From the NCBI GenBank assembly GCA_001798565.1, contig MGSR01000086.1, positions 3,944 to 9,415 of the forward strand: 5,472 nt of DNA, read 5' to 3'. This stretch comes from Deltaproteobacteria bacterium RIFCSPLOWO2_12_FULL_60_16 (GTDB lineage: Bacteria > Desulfobacterota > Binatia > UBA9968). The notes beneath the pieces are model-generated. The model did no database searches, had not been told where the DNA came from, and saw only the letters and a program-made list of their open reading frames with translations. Below, in pieces: positions 1 through 5,472 of the stretch (within the stretch, counting starts at the first letter, position 1; every line of letters begins with the position of its first letter). Both the position numbers and the translations under genes were made by a program.

Positions 1-43
1 CCCGAGCGACCCTCCCTTGACCGCCGCGAGGGCCTCCGAAATA

Positions 44-622
44 ATGACACAAGGAATGAATATTCCAGTTACCTTCACGCCGCGCATGAAAAGGCGGCTG
101 ACCCGCCGGGCGGTGATCATGCTGGAAGCGGCTCTGCGGCAGTTTCCGGAACTGGACGGGAAAAAGATCACCATCGGTCACACGCGGGCGCACCTCGGCA
201 GCGCGCTGCTGCCGCGCCGGCCGGAGCCGGAAGCCAAATTGACGATCCGGTTAAAAGTCCGCAAGCTCACCTACAATACCATCGGCCATGAATTGACCCA
301 TCTGGCGCAATGGCTCTCGCGGCAATCGGCGGGCGCCGCGCGGATACCGGGCGGCGAGAAACAGTGCGATGTCTGGACGCTCGCGCGCAGCAGGCTGTTT
401 TGCGACGACGCGCCGGGTTATTTGAAACTGCCCCGCGCCGTGAGAGAGAACTGGCCGAAGCACGCCGCTTCGGTCCGCGCCCTCTGCATCGCGGCCATAA
501 GAAAGCGCAAGACGCACCGTTTTTATCTCAAGTGGCTCGAGGCCGAGATCAAACAGCTCGGCCGCCGGCCGTTGAGCGACGCGAGCGGCCGGAAGCAGCT
601 CTCCCTGCCGTGGGACGGTTAG
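44..622 (+). CDS. Putative HExxH zinc metallopeptidase, uncharacterised family
   Basis: A 192-residue basic protein. It contains HELTH at residues 82-86 (zinc ligands H82 and H86, catalytic E83). After an 18-residue gap comes E105-x3-D109 in the stretch GEKQCDVWTLAR. HExxH followed about 18 residues later by ExxxD is the gluzincin pattern, with E105 as the likely third zinc ligand. There is no signal peptide or membrane segment, so it is probably cytoplasmic. The substrate is unknown. It is shorter than classical gluzincin peptidases and may be a minimal, SprT-like or toxin-type protease domain; I cannot assign a named family. The ATG at 44 is preferred because GAGGG lies 11 bases upstream. 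A TTG at 17 and an ATG at 56 are in the same frame, and the frame has no stop back to base 2, so a start left of the window is not excluded. The MFS gene follows after 82 bases. Confidence 0.72.
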   Translation: MTQGMNIPVTFTPRMKRRLTRRAVIMLEAALRQFPELDGKKITIGHTRAHLGSALLPRRPEPEAKLTIRLKVRKLTYNTIGHELTHLAQWLSRQSAGAARIPGGEKQCDVWTLARSRLFCDDAPGYLKLPRAVRENWPKHAASVRALCIAAIRKRKTHRFYLKWLEAEIKQLGRRPLSDASGRKQLSLPWDG

Positions 623-671
623 TCGAGCCGCGTCCCCGTCCGCGTGGCAGGCGCGTCAAGCGATCTCCGTT

Positions 672-704
672 GCATAAGCTGCTCAATCTCTATAAGGCAT
701 AAGC
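672..704 (+). repeat. 8-bp direct repeat GCATAAGC ahead of the MFS gene
   Basis: GCATAAGC occurs at 672-679 and again at 697-704, 25 bases apart start to start. The second copy abuts the GTG start codon. ATAAG also appears a third time at 692-696. The repeat lies in the only AT-richer part of the gap and could be a regulator half-site pair. The copies are short, the spacing is not a whole number of helical turns, and chance is possible. Confidence 0.3.
691..696 (+). promoter_or_regulatory. Possible -10 element TATAAG before the MFS gene
   Basis: TATAAG matches the sigma-70 -10 consensus at five of six positions in otherwise GC-rich DNA. The best upstream -35 is poor: TTGCAT at 670-675, with only 15 bases between. 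Transcription from it would begin at about base 703, giving an almost leaderless GTG message, so it may be coincidental. Confidence 0.2.
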
Positions 705-1994
705 GTGGAACCGATAAAAGAGGCCGACGGTTCTCAGAAGCCGCAATTCTTCTATGGCTGGTATATCGTCGCCGTAGGCTTTCTTGCCAACGTCGCCTCG
801 ACCTTCACCCTGGCAAGCACCTTAAGCGTTTTCTTGAAGCCGCTCACTGAAGATCTGGGAGTCTCCCGCGGAGTCTTCTCTCTCCTACGCTCGGGCGAGA
901 GCCTGATCGGCGCCGGCCTGGCCCCCCTGGTGGGCTCTCTGGTGGACCGTCACGGCGGGCGCCTGCTGATGACTTTCGGCGCCGTGGTGGTCGGGGCGGG
1001 ATTTATTCTTTTGAGTCAGGTTGACGAATTCTGGCAATTCGCGCTCGTGCGCTGGAGTCTGGTGAGCGTCGGAGACGCCTTCATAGGATCCATGGTGATC
1101 AACGTCACCATAGCTCGCTGGTTCATCCGCAGGCGCGGGCGGGCCCTCGCCCTGTCGAGCATGGGAATCGGCTTCGGCAAAGTGGGCATGCCGATATTCG
1201 CCGCGGCGCTCCTGGCGTGGCTCGGGTGGCGTTTCACCTGGGCGGCATTCGGCCTGGTGACTCTGGCCCTGGTCGTGGGGCCGGCCTCTGTGTATATGCG
1301 ACGGCGCCCCGAAGACATGGATCTCCATCCTGATGGAAGACCGAACCCCTTCGGCGAGAGTCCTTCCTCCGGGAAGAAGCCTTCCCAGTTATCCCGCCTG
1401 GCCCTTTCCGAGGAGGCAGTCTGGAGCCGGAAAGAGGCGATGCGCACCAGGACCTTCTGGCTCATGGTCTTTATCATCGGGATCGCGAGCATCGGAGTCA
1501 CCGGATTAAACCTGCATGTCTTTTCCCATGTTACCGACATCGGCCATCCCCCGGTCGTGGCTGCAACGGTCATGAGCGTGATTGCCTTCATGCAGCTCCT
1601 GTCGCCTCTGTTCTGGGGATTCCTCGCCGAGCGCATCGAAGTGCGAAAGGCGGCGGCGCTGCAGTTCTCGATTCAGGCCGCCGGCTTATTCATCGCGATC
1701 TCAACGAGCCGAATCGGGCCGCTCTATTTGGGCTTCTTTCTGTACGGCATCGGGCTCGGGGGAAACATGGTGCTGCCCGATATCATCTGGGCCGGCTATT
1801 TCGGGCGCCTCTCGCTCGGCACCGTGCGCGGCCTGGGCATCCTGTTAACGCACAGTTTTTCCGCGATTGGCCCGCCCTTCTTCGGCTTCCTCTTCGACCT
1901 TACCGGCAGCTACCTGTTCTCCTTCAGCCTCTTTATCCTGGCCCTGGTAAGCTCGGCCTTCCTGAGCCTGCTGCTGCGGCCGCCGCAGAAGTGA
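705..1994 (+). CDS. MFS transporter, monocarboxylate / oxalate-formate antiporter type
   Basis: A 429-residue inner-membrane protein, the usual MFS length, with about twelve hydrophobic helices in two halves. These are separated by a hydrophilic loop at about residues 196-247. It starts with the FYGWYIV stretch (16-22) typical of monocarboxylate-transporter-like and oxalate/formate-antiporter-like members. MFS motif A is at 77-86 (GSLVDRHGGR) between helices 2 and 3. RWFIRRRGRALAL (138-150) is the conserved stretch after helix 4, and YFGRLSLGTVRG (365-376) is another hallmark of this branch. The likely role is proton-coupled uptake or exchange of a small organic acid; the substrate cannot be read from the sequence. 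The start is GTG, with AAGG at 694-697 at a spacing of 7. The VOC and cupin genes follow on the same strand and may use the imported compound, which is inference. Confidence 0.9.
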   Translation: MEPIKEADGSQKPQFFYGWYIVAVGFLANVASTFTLASTLSVFLKPLTEDLGVSRGVFSLLRSGESLIGAGLAPLVGSLVDRHGGRLLMTFGAVVVGAGFILLSQVDEFWQFALVRWSLVSVGDAFIGSMVINVTIARWFIRRRGRALALSSMGIGFGKVGMPIFAAALLAWLGWRFTWAAFGLVTLALVVGPASVYMRRRPEDMDLHPDGRPNPFGESPSSGKKPSQLSRLALSEEAVWSRKEAMRTRTFWLMVFIIGIASIGVTGLNLHVFSHVTDIGHPPVVAATVMSVIAFMQLLSPLFWGFLAERIEVRKAAALQFSIQAAGLFIAISTSRIGPLYLGFFLYGIGLGGNMVLPDIIWAGYFGRLSLGTVRGLGILLTHSFSAIGPPFFGFLFDLTGSYLFSFSLFILALVSSAFLSLLLRPPQK

Positions 1995-2019
1995 GCGATC
2001 GGGACCTTTGCGAATTTGC

Positions 2020-2047
2020 TTGATGCCGTCCGCGTCCATGGTAGGAT
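2020..2047 (+). promoter_or_regulatory. Candidate sigma-70 promoter for the VOC gene
   Basis: TTGATG (2020-2025) and TAGGAT (2042-2047) each match consensus at four of six positions with a 16-base spacer. They lie in the 85-base gap after the MFS stop. The predicted transcript start would leave about 25 bases of leader containing the strong ribosome binding site. If real, the VOC gene (and perhaps the cupin gene) can be expressed apart from the transporter. Both hexamers are weak matches. Confidence 0.3.
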
Positions 2048-2065
2048 AAGGCCGTCTTTAGGGAG

Positions 2066-2072
2066 AGGAGGG
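2066..2072 (+). promoter_or_regulatory. Shine-Dalgarno that decides the VOC start
   Basis: AGGAGGG, with its GGAGG core at 2067-2071, lies 8 bases before the ATG at 2080 but only 2 bases before the in-frame GTG at 2074. The spacing therefore supports the ATG as the true start. Confidence 0.75.
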
Positions 2073-2079
2073 CGTGACC

Positions 2080-2451
2080 ATGAAGGCTCCGCTCAAGGTT
2101 ACCGGCATCGACCATGTGGTGCTCCACGTGAAGGACCTGGCCCGATCCAAGAAATTCTATATAGAGCTTTTGGGAATGGAAGTGGAGCATGAGAGCTCCT
2201 GGCAGCTCTTTCTCAAATGCGGCCATCAGGGAGTGGCGCTCTTCGAGACGGAGGACGGAGCCGGAATTCACGGTGGCAGCGAGATGAACCACATGGCGCT
2301 GCGGTTAAAGTCCGGCGAGTACGAGAAGGTAAGAGGATTACTGGAGGAGGCCGGTTGTGAAGTCAGCGGCCGCCGAGGCGATCCGCGCTGCATCTATTTT
2401 AGCGATCCCGACGGCCACCGGCTGCAGTTGCTCACGCCGGAGGAGCGGTGA
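2080..2451 (+). CDS. VOC family protein (glyoxalase/bleomycin-resistance/dioxygenase fold)
   Basis: A 123-residue, soluble, single-domain protein with two beta-alpha-beta-beta-beta modules. The first opens with GIDHVVLHVKDLARSKKFY (9-27) and ends near LFE (54-56). The second opens with MNHMALRL (69-76) and ends with FSDPDGHRLQLLTP (107-120). The VOC family includes glyoxalase I, extradiol dioxygenases, fosfomycin- and bleomycin-resistance proteins and epimerases. Expected metal ligands at equivalent positions are H12, E56, H71 and a final Glu, but the last position is Q116 here. Some family members use Gln at a ligand position; others have lost metal. The reaction cannot be predicted. It lies between the MFS transporter and a cupin on the same strand, suggesting small-molecule conversion. 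VOC proteins of this size usually work as dimers. Confidence 0.88.
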   Translation: MKAPLKVTGIDHVVLHVKDLARSKKFYIELLGMEVEHESSWQLFLKCGHQGVALFETEDGAGIHGGSEMNHMALRLKSGEYEKVRGLLEEAGCEVSGRRGDPRCIYFSDPDGHRLQLLTPEER

Positions 2452-2457
2452 CGGCTC

Positions 2458-2486
2458 TTGACGGTTAGCCTTTCCTGGACTAAACA
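2458..2486 (+). promoter_or_regulatory. Weak candidate promoter for the cupin gene
   Basis: TTGACG (2458-2463) matches the -35 consensus at five of six positions. TAAACA (2481-2486), after a 17-base spacer, matches the -10 at only three. A start near 2493 would leave a very short leader just including the Shine-Dalgarno. The alternative is simple co-transcription with the VOC gene 57 bases upstream. Confidence 0.2.
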
Positions 2487-2496
2487 TAGCCGGAAC

Positions 2497-2504
2497 AAGG
2501 AGGT
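2497..2504 (+). promoter_or_regulatory. Near-perfect Shine-Dalgarno fixing the cupin start
   Basis: AAGGAGGT is a full anti-Shine-Dalgarno complement. Its GGAGG core (2499-2503) lies 5 bases before the ATG at 2509. It rules against the in-frame TTG at 2458, which has no comparable site, and predicts strong translation of the cupin. Confidence 0.85.
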
Positions 2505-2508
2505 CTCC

Positions 2509-2910
2509 ATGGAAAAAGAGGCGCAGCTCTTCAAATACGAGCGACCGGAGTTTGAAGGCGTTAAGAAGTCTATGCTGATTTGCTCCAGCGACATCCTGAG
2601 AGGACACATTCAGGTGGTAAAAAACGGCGGCGAGAATAATCTCCATACCCATACCGGCGAGGACGCCTTTTGGCTGGTCTTGAGCGGTGCCGTGAAGTTC
2701 TACGGGGAAGGGGATCGACTCATCGGCTCGCTCAAGAAATATGAGGGGATCCTGATACCGCGGGGTTTTAAGTACTGGTTCGAAAGCGCGAGCGAGGAGC
2801 CTTTGGAGATCCTCAGGGTGGCGGCGCGCGACCAGGGCACTGAGAACAAGCGGGTCAATTGCACCCCGTTAAAGCCCTGGCAGACGGAAAGATTCGCGGA
2901 GCGGGCGTAG
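2509..2910 (+). CDS. Single-domain cupin protein
   Basis: A 133-residue soluble protein with a small beta-barrel cupin core at about residues 33-105. Cupin motif 1 is seen as G41 then H46-x-H48 with E51/D52 and G60 (LHTHTGEDAFWLVLSG). Motif 2 is IPRGFKYWFES (82-92): P84 and G86 are kept, but the usual metal-binding His is Y89 and the later Asn is not found. H46 and H48 plus E51 or D52 could still hold a metal with three ligands, or the protein may bind a small molecule without metal catalysis. The C-terminal tail after about residue 108 is outside the barrel. The cupin superfamily spans dioxygenases, isomerases and sensors, so no reaction is assigned. It follows the VOC gene by 57 bases and probably belongs to the same unit as that gene and the transporter. 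Confidence 0.85.
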   Translation: MEKEAQLFKYERPEFEGVKKSMLICSSDILRGHIQVVKNGGENNLHTHTGEDAFWLVLSGAVKFYGEGDRLIGSLKKYEGILIPRGFKYWFESASEEPLEILRVAARDQGTENKRVNCTPLKPWQTERFAERA

Positions 2911-2949
2911 AGCTCTTTCCCGGCCTCTCCGGCACATCATTGCATTCCT

Positions 2950-2963
2950 GACAACGCGTTGTC
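2950..2963. repeat. 14-bp perfect palindrome upstream of the ABC gene
   Basis: GACAACGCGTTGTC reads identically on both strands without a loop. It ends 13 bases before the ATG at 2977 and overlaps the in-frame TTG at 2959, arguing against that TTG as a start. The position suits an operator for a dimeric repressor, but I recognise no specific regulator family. About 0.3 such 14-mers are expected by chance in a window this long. Confidence 0.4.
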
Positions 2964-2976
2964 TCTCTATGGGCCG

Positions 2977-3774
2977 ATGAAAAGAGTCCCCGCGCTCGAT
3001 TTCCGCAACGTCTCCTATTCCTCCTTCGACAACAAAAAAATCCTGGACTCGATCAACTGGAGGGTCCGCCAGGGAGAGCACTGGGCCGTCCTGGGGCCGA
3101 ACGGCGCCGGCAAGACCACGCTTTTAAAAATCGCCTGCGGCTACCTTTGGCCGAACGACGGCGGGGTCGTCTATCGCAAGGGAAGGGAGCTGATCGACCT
3201 CGGCGAGCTGAGAAAGAGCATCGGCTGGGTGACCTCCACGCTCGTCTCCCAGATACCGCCGCGCGAACAAACATTGAGGACCGTAGTGTCCGGAAAATTC
3301 GCGCAGATCGGCCTGGTCGAGGGGCCGTGGGGGGCGCCCGGCGAGAGAGACTATGCTCGGGCCGGAGCCTATCTGGAGCAGATGGGTTGCCGCTATCTCG
3401 CGGATCAGGAATTCGGCACGCTCTCGCAAGGCGAGCAGCAGAAGGTCCTCATCGCGCGCGCGCGCATGACCAAACCGTATCTGCTTTTTCTCGACGAGCC
3501 CTGCGCCGGGATGGACCCCGGAGCGAGGGAGATCTTTCTCGCCGGCCTCGCCAGGCTCGGGAGGGAAAAGCAGGTCCCCTCGCTGATTTACGTCACGCAC
3601 CACATCGAGGAGATTCTCCCGCTGTTTAAAAAGACGCTTATTTTAAAAGAGGGAAAGGTGCTGGAGGCGGGCTCGACCCAAGAGCTTCTGCGCAGGGACA
3701 TACTGGAAAGGCTCTATCAGGTTTCCCTTGCGATTACCCGAAAGCAGGGACGCCACTGGCCGATTGTGAAGTGA
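2977..3774 (+). CDS. ABC transporter ATP-binding protein, ModF/YlmA-like, no permease nearby
   Basis: A 265-residue cytoplasmic ATPase with one complete nucleotide-binding domain. Walker A is GPNGAGKT (40-47). The signature is LSQGEQQ (149-155), Walker B is LLFLDEP (169-175), the D-loop is AGMD (177-180) and the switch is H208 in VTHH. The Q-loop reads IGWVTSTL (82-89), with Ser/Thr where Gln is usual. The stretch QGEHWAVLGPNG, this Q-loop and LSQGEQQKVLIARA resemble the ModF/YlmA branch, which is annotated for molybdate or iron-complex transport but often lacks a permease. No membrane or binding protein gene is present in the window, so the transported substrate, if any, is unknown; a regulatory or non-transport role is possible. 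The ATG at 2977 has a weak ribosome binding site; the TTG at 2959 is the alternative but falls in the palindrome. The exported coiled-coil protein gene begins 51 bases downstream. Confidence 0.88.
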   Translation: MKRVPALDFRNVSYSSFDNKKILDSINWRVRQGEHWAVLGPNGAGKTTLLKIACGYLWPNDGGVVYRKGRELIDLGELRKSIGWVTSTLVSQIPPREQTLRTVVSGKFAQIGLVEGPWGAPGERDYARAGAYLEQMGCRYLADQEFGTLSQGEQQKVLIARARMTKPYLLFLDEPCAGMDPGAREIFLAGLARLGREKQVPSLIYVTHHIEEILPLFKKTLILKEGKVLEAGSTQELLRRDILERLYQVSLAITRKQGRHWPIVK

Positions 3775-3825
3775 CGATGCCGGGGAGGGCGTTGTGAGGG
3801 CGGGGAAAATTTTGTAGGCTGTCTC

Positions 3826-4605
3826 ATGATGGGGCCGGTCCGATTTTTCGTTTTTGCGCTGGCCAGCTTGCTCTGCTGGTTTGGCGGCGCTATCGCTCAG
3901 CAGGCGGGAGAGAAAAACGCCGCGCAGCAGACGCCGCCCGGGCGGGGCGCCTCCGAGGAGGCCGCTCCGGCGAAGCCGGGCGCCGATCTCATCGGGGCCA
4001 TGCAGGCATACGGGGCGAGCCTGGAAAAACTACTGAAGATTCACGAAGCGGAGTTCCGGAAAAAGGCGGGGGAGGTCCAGGCGCGCAGAGAGTTCTACGA
4101 GAAAGGGTACATCTCGCGGGTCGAGCTGGAAGCCGCGCAGAGGGAGCTTGCCGGCGTAGAGGCCAAGCTGCGCGATGCGGAACAGAAGATCGCCGAGGTG
4201 AAGATCGGCATGGCCGAGGCGGGGGCCCTGGAGCGCCTGCTGAAGCTGCCGGCGCTCGGGCCGGGAGAATACGCCGAAAGAGGGTCCTGGATCCGTTACA
4301 ACGGCAAGGCCCGCTGGTCGCTCGCCGGGGCGGCCGGGATCGAAAGGTTTTTCTCCGAGAGATTCAAGCGCCCGCTCCCGGTAAGCGCCCTCGGGCAGAC
4401 CGCCTTCCACGATCGGATGAGATTGAACCACCGCGACGCGATGGACGTGGCGCTGCACCCCGACAGCGTCGAAGGGAGATCGCTGATCGCCTACCTGCGA
4501 AAAGCGCAGATTCCTTTCATGGCCTTTCGCAACGGCGTGCCGGGATCGGCCAGCGGCGCGCACATACACATCGGCAAGCCTTCTTTAAGGGCCGCCGCGC
4601 GCTGA
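3826..4605 (+). CDS. Exported coiled-coil protein with LAS-type (M15/M23-like) HxH domain
   Basis: A 259-residue protein with three parts. Residues 1-24 are a Sec signal peptide (R6, hydrophobic 7-20) with probable cleavage after AIA, placing it in the periplasm or outside. Residues 25-52 are a Gln/Ala/Pro-rich linker. Residues 58-130 are a charged coiled-coil whose GYISRVELEAAQREL (94-108) resembles the hairpins of TolC and HlyD-type proteins. Residues 150-255 form a compact domain with H195, NHRDAMDVALHPDS (201-214; H202, D207) and SGAHIHIG (243-250; H246, H248). An early His/Asp pair plus a late HxH is how LAS metallopeptidases of M15 and M23 bind zinc, and SGAHIHIG resembles the M23 GpHlHfE motif. 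The H-to-D spacing of 5 differs from the M15 spacing of 7 and the M23 spacing of 4, so peptidase activity is inferred. A cell-wall hydrolase or its inactive relative is likely. ATGs at 3826 and 3829 are both possible; the ribosome site is weak. Confidence 0.75.
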   Translation: MMGPVRFFVFALASLLCWFGGAIAQQAGEKNAAQQTPPGRGASEEAAPAKPGADLIGAMQAYGASLEKLLKIHEAEFRKKAGEVQARREFYEKGYISRVELEAAQRELAGVEAKLRDAEQKIAEVKIGMAEAGALERLLKLPALGPGEYAERGSWIRYNGKARWSLAGAAGIERFFSERFKRPLPVSALGQTAFHDRMRLNHRDAMDVALHPDSVEGRSLIAYLRKAQIPFMAFRNGVPGSASGAHIHIGKPSLRAAAR

Positions 4606-4633
4606 GCGGATCGTCCGTAACCGGCGGTCGGGA

Positions 4634-5472
4634 TCATAAGCGAACCTCGAACGTCTCACCAAGCCTCAGAAAAACCAGCTTGAAGCCTGCCACATCCCTT
4701 TTGAGGCTGCGCCGCGCGGCCTCGGAATAGATCTCCACTTGATAGCGGTAATTCTCCGCATGCTGCGATAGATCTTTTTTCTCGACGCGGTCGGTCTTAT
4801 AGTCGGCAAGAAAGAGTTGTCCCTCTCTCTCATAGAGCAGGTCGATGACTCCCTCCATAATCCGGCCGTCCCAGGGAATCAACAAGGGGACTTCGCGCCC
4901 GAGGATCTGCGAGGAGCTTAGCTCGCGATAGGCTCCGGAAGAAAAGAAGGAAGCCAGGATCTCTTCAAGCTCGCGTTGGAGCTGTTCCCGGTTCGCCTGT
5001 TGTTTTGGCTCGATCCACTTGTCCAGGAGCGGCTCCAGCCGCGCTCGAAACTCCGCCGGATCGTCGCCGAAGTCCCAATTTTCTAGGAAGCGATGTGTCA
5101 GCTCTCCGATCAGAAGAGGGAGCTCGGAGGAGACCGAAAGTTTTTCTCTTTCAGGCAGGGCCTCGGTCAGCTCAGCCTCCCGCAGCTTGAGCAGCGTGGG
5201 GGTGAGAAAGAGCGGCGTCCGCAGGGCCGATTCGTATTCTCGGGCGCGCTGCTGCCAGAGCCGCGCATAGGACTGCCAATCCATTTGCAACGGCTCCTCC
5301 CTTGCCGTTGTCCGCGCTCTTCCCGGAGGGCTCAGGCTTTCCCGGACGACTTGCAGCTCGATGGTTCCATCGCCCGCGGTAATGAGATGAGATTCGTTTC
5401 GGGCCGCGATCTCCTCGTTGAGAGTCTCTTCGAGCAGCGAAAGATAGCTCCCGGCCCGGCTTCTCTCCGCCG
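4634..5472 (-). CDS. AddA/RecB-like helicase-nuclease, C-terminal nuclease domain (5' end outside window)
   Basis: The minus-strand frame is open from the right edge to the TGA at 4634-4636, giving 278 visible residues of a longer protein; the start is not in the window. A TTG at 5290 or ATG at 5284 could be mistaken for a start, but the reading continues upstream without a stop, including RAGSYLSLLEE near the edge. Counting from the TTG at 5290 as residue 1, nuclease motifs of the RecB/PD-(D/E)XK family appear in order. They are GELTH (62-66), REVPL (132-136), GVID (147-150, metal ligand D150), LADYKTD (161-167, D163 and K165) and QVEIY (184-188). AddA-type proteins degrade double-strand ends and load recombinase with AddB. 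The fragment contains no cysteine, so it is not the iron-sulphur AddB nuclease. Helicase motifs, including motif VI, should lie just beyond the right edge. It converges on the gene to its left with 28 bases between. Confidence 0.85.
   Translation of the reverse strand, partial: AERSRAGSYLSLLEETLNEEIAARNESHLITAGDGTIELQVVRESLSPPGRARTTAREEPLQMDWQSYARLWQQRAREYESALRTPLFLTPTLLKLREAELTEALPEREKLSVSSELPLLIGELTHRFLENWDFGDDPAEFRARLEPLLDKWIEPKQQANREQLQRELEEILASFFSSGAYRELSSSQILGREVPLLIPWDGRIMEGVIDLLYEREGQLFLADYKTDRVEKKDLSQHAENYRYQVEIYSEAARRSLKRDVAGFKLVFLRLGETFEVRL

Noticed and set aside
310..702. Long Arg-rich open frame overlapping the HExxH gene
   Set aside because: It is a GC-rich shadow frame with no recognisable motifs; the overlapping frame carries the conserved HELTH signature.
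1016..1636. Long minus-strand open frame opposite the MFS gene
   Set aside because: It is a shadow of the transporter's codon bias with no domain features, while the plus strand encodes clear MFS motifs.
2920..2932. CCGG-CCTCT-CCGG as a terminator hairpin after the cupin gene
   Set aside because: The four-base stem uses a self-complementary word, cannot be extended, and has no following T-run.
3453..3468. Alternating purine-pyrimidine run CGCGCGCGCGCGCATG, a possible Z-DNA former
   Set aside because: It lies inside the ABC gene and encodes the conserved Ala-Arg-Ala-Arg-Met after the signature motif; GC-rich codon choice explains it.
3792..3820. TTGTGA with TAGGCT at 17-base spacing as a promoter for the exported protein gene
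   Set aside because: The -10 matches at only three positions and the predicted start would fall on the ATG itself, leaving no leader.
3839..3900. Possible lipoprotein signal around C17 of the exported protein
   Set aside because: The residues before the Cys are S-L-L, which do not fit a lipobox (the -1 residue should be small), while A-I-A at 22-24 is a good ordinary cleavage site.
4607..4617. Small hairpin CGGA-TCG-TCCG between the convergent genes as a terminator
   Set aside because: The stem is only four base pairs and no T-run follows on either strand.

Overview
The window looks like ordinary GC-rich bacterial chromosome. Genes are tightly packed, gaps are under 90 bases, several starts have good Shine-Dalgarno sequences, and there is no sign of phage, insertion sequences, CRISPR or RNA genes. 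The phylum cannot be fixed from sequence alone. The GC-rich codons and the MFS/VOC/cupin mix recall soil or sediment lineages such as Deltaproteobacteria, Acidobacteria or Rokubacteria-like groups, but that is an impression and not a result.

Six genes run left to right and a seventh faces them from the right edge. (1) 44-622 is a small HExxH protein with a gluzincin-like ExxxD motif, probably an uncharacterised zinc metallopeptidase. (2) 705-1994 is a 12-helix major facilitator transporter of the monocarboxylate / oxalate-formate type. (3) 2080-2451 is a single-domain VOC (glyoxalase/dioxygenase fold) protein. (4) 2509-2910 is a single-domain cupin. (5) 2977-3774 is a stand-alone ABC ATPase of the ModF/YlmA type with no permease beside it. 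(6) 3826-4605 is an exported protein with a coiled-coil followed by a C-terminal domain carrying an HxH signature like that of LAS-type (M15/M23) cell-wall peptidases. (7) 4634-5472 (minus strand, cut by the window edge) is the C-terminal nuclease domain of an AddA/RecB-like helicase-nuclease.

Genes 2-4 could be a small uptake-and-conversion unit: a carboxylate-type importer followed by two small metal-fold proteins that often act on small organic molecules. Genes 5 and 6 are only 51 bases apart and may be co-transcribed, but they have no obvious shared job. Genes 6 and 7 converge with 28 bases between them. The helicase-nuclease is housekeeping DNA repair and marks the start of a separate unit reading in from the right.

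I found no clear previously undescribed multi-gene system. The best leads are the exported coiled-coil/HxH protein and the small HExxH protein. Weaker ones are the two metal-fold proteins lacking a canonical ligand, a 14-bp perfect palindrome just before the ABC gene, and a short direct repeat before the transporter gene.
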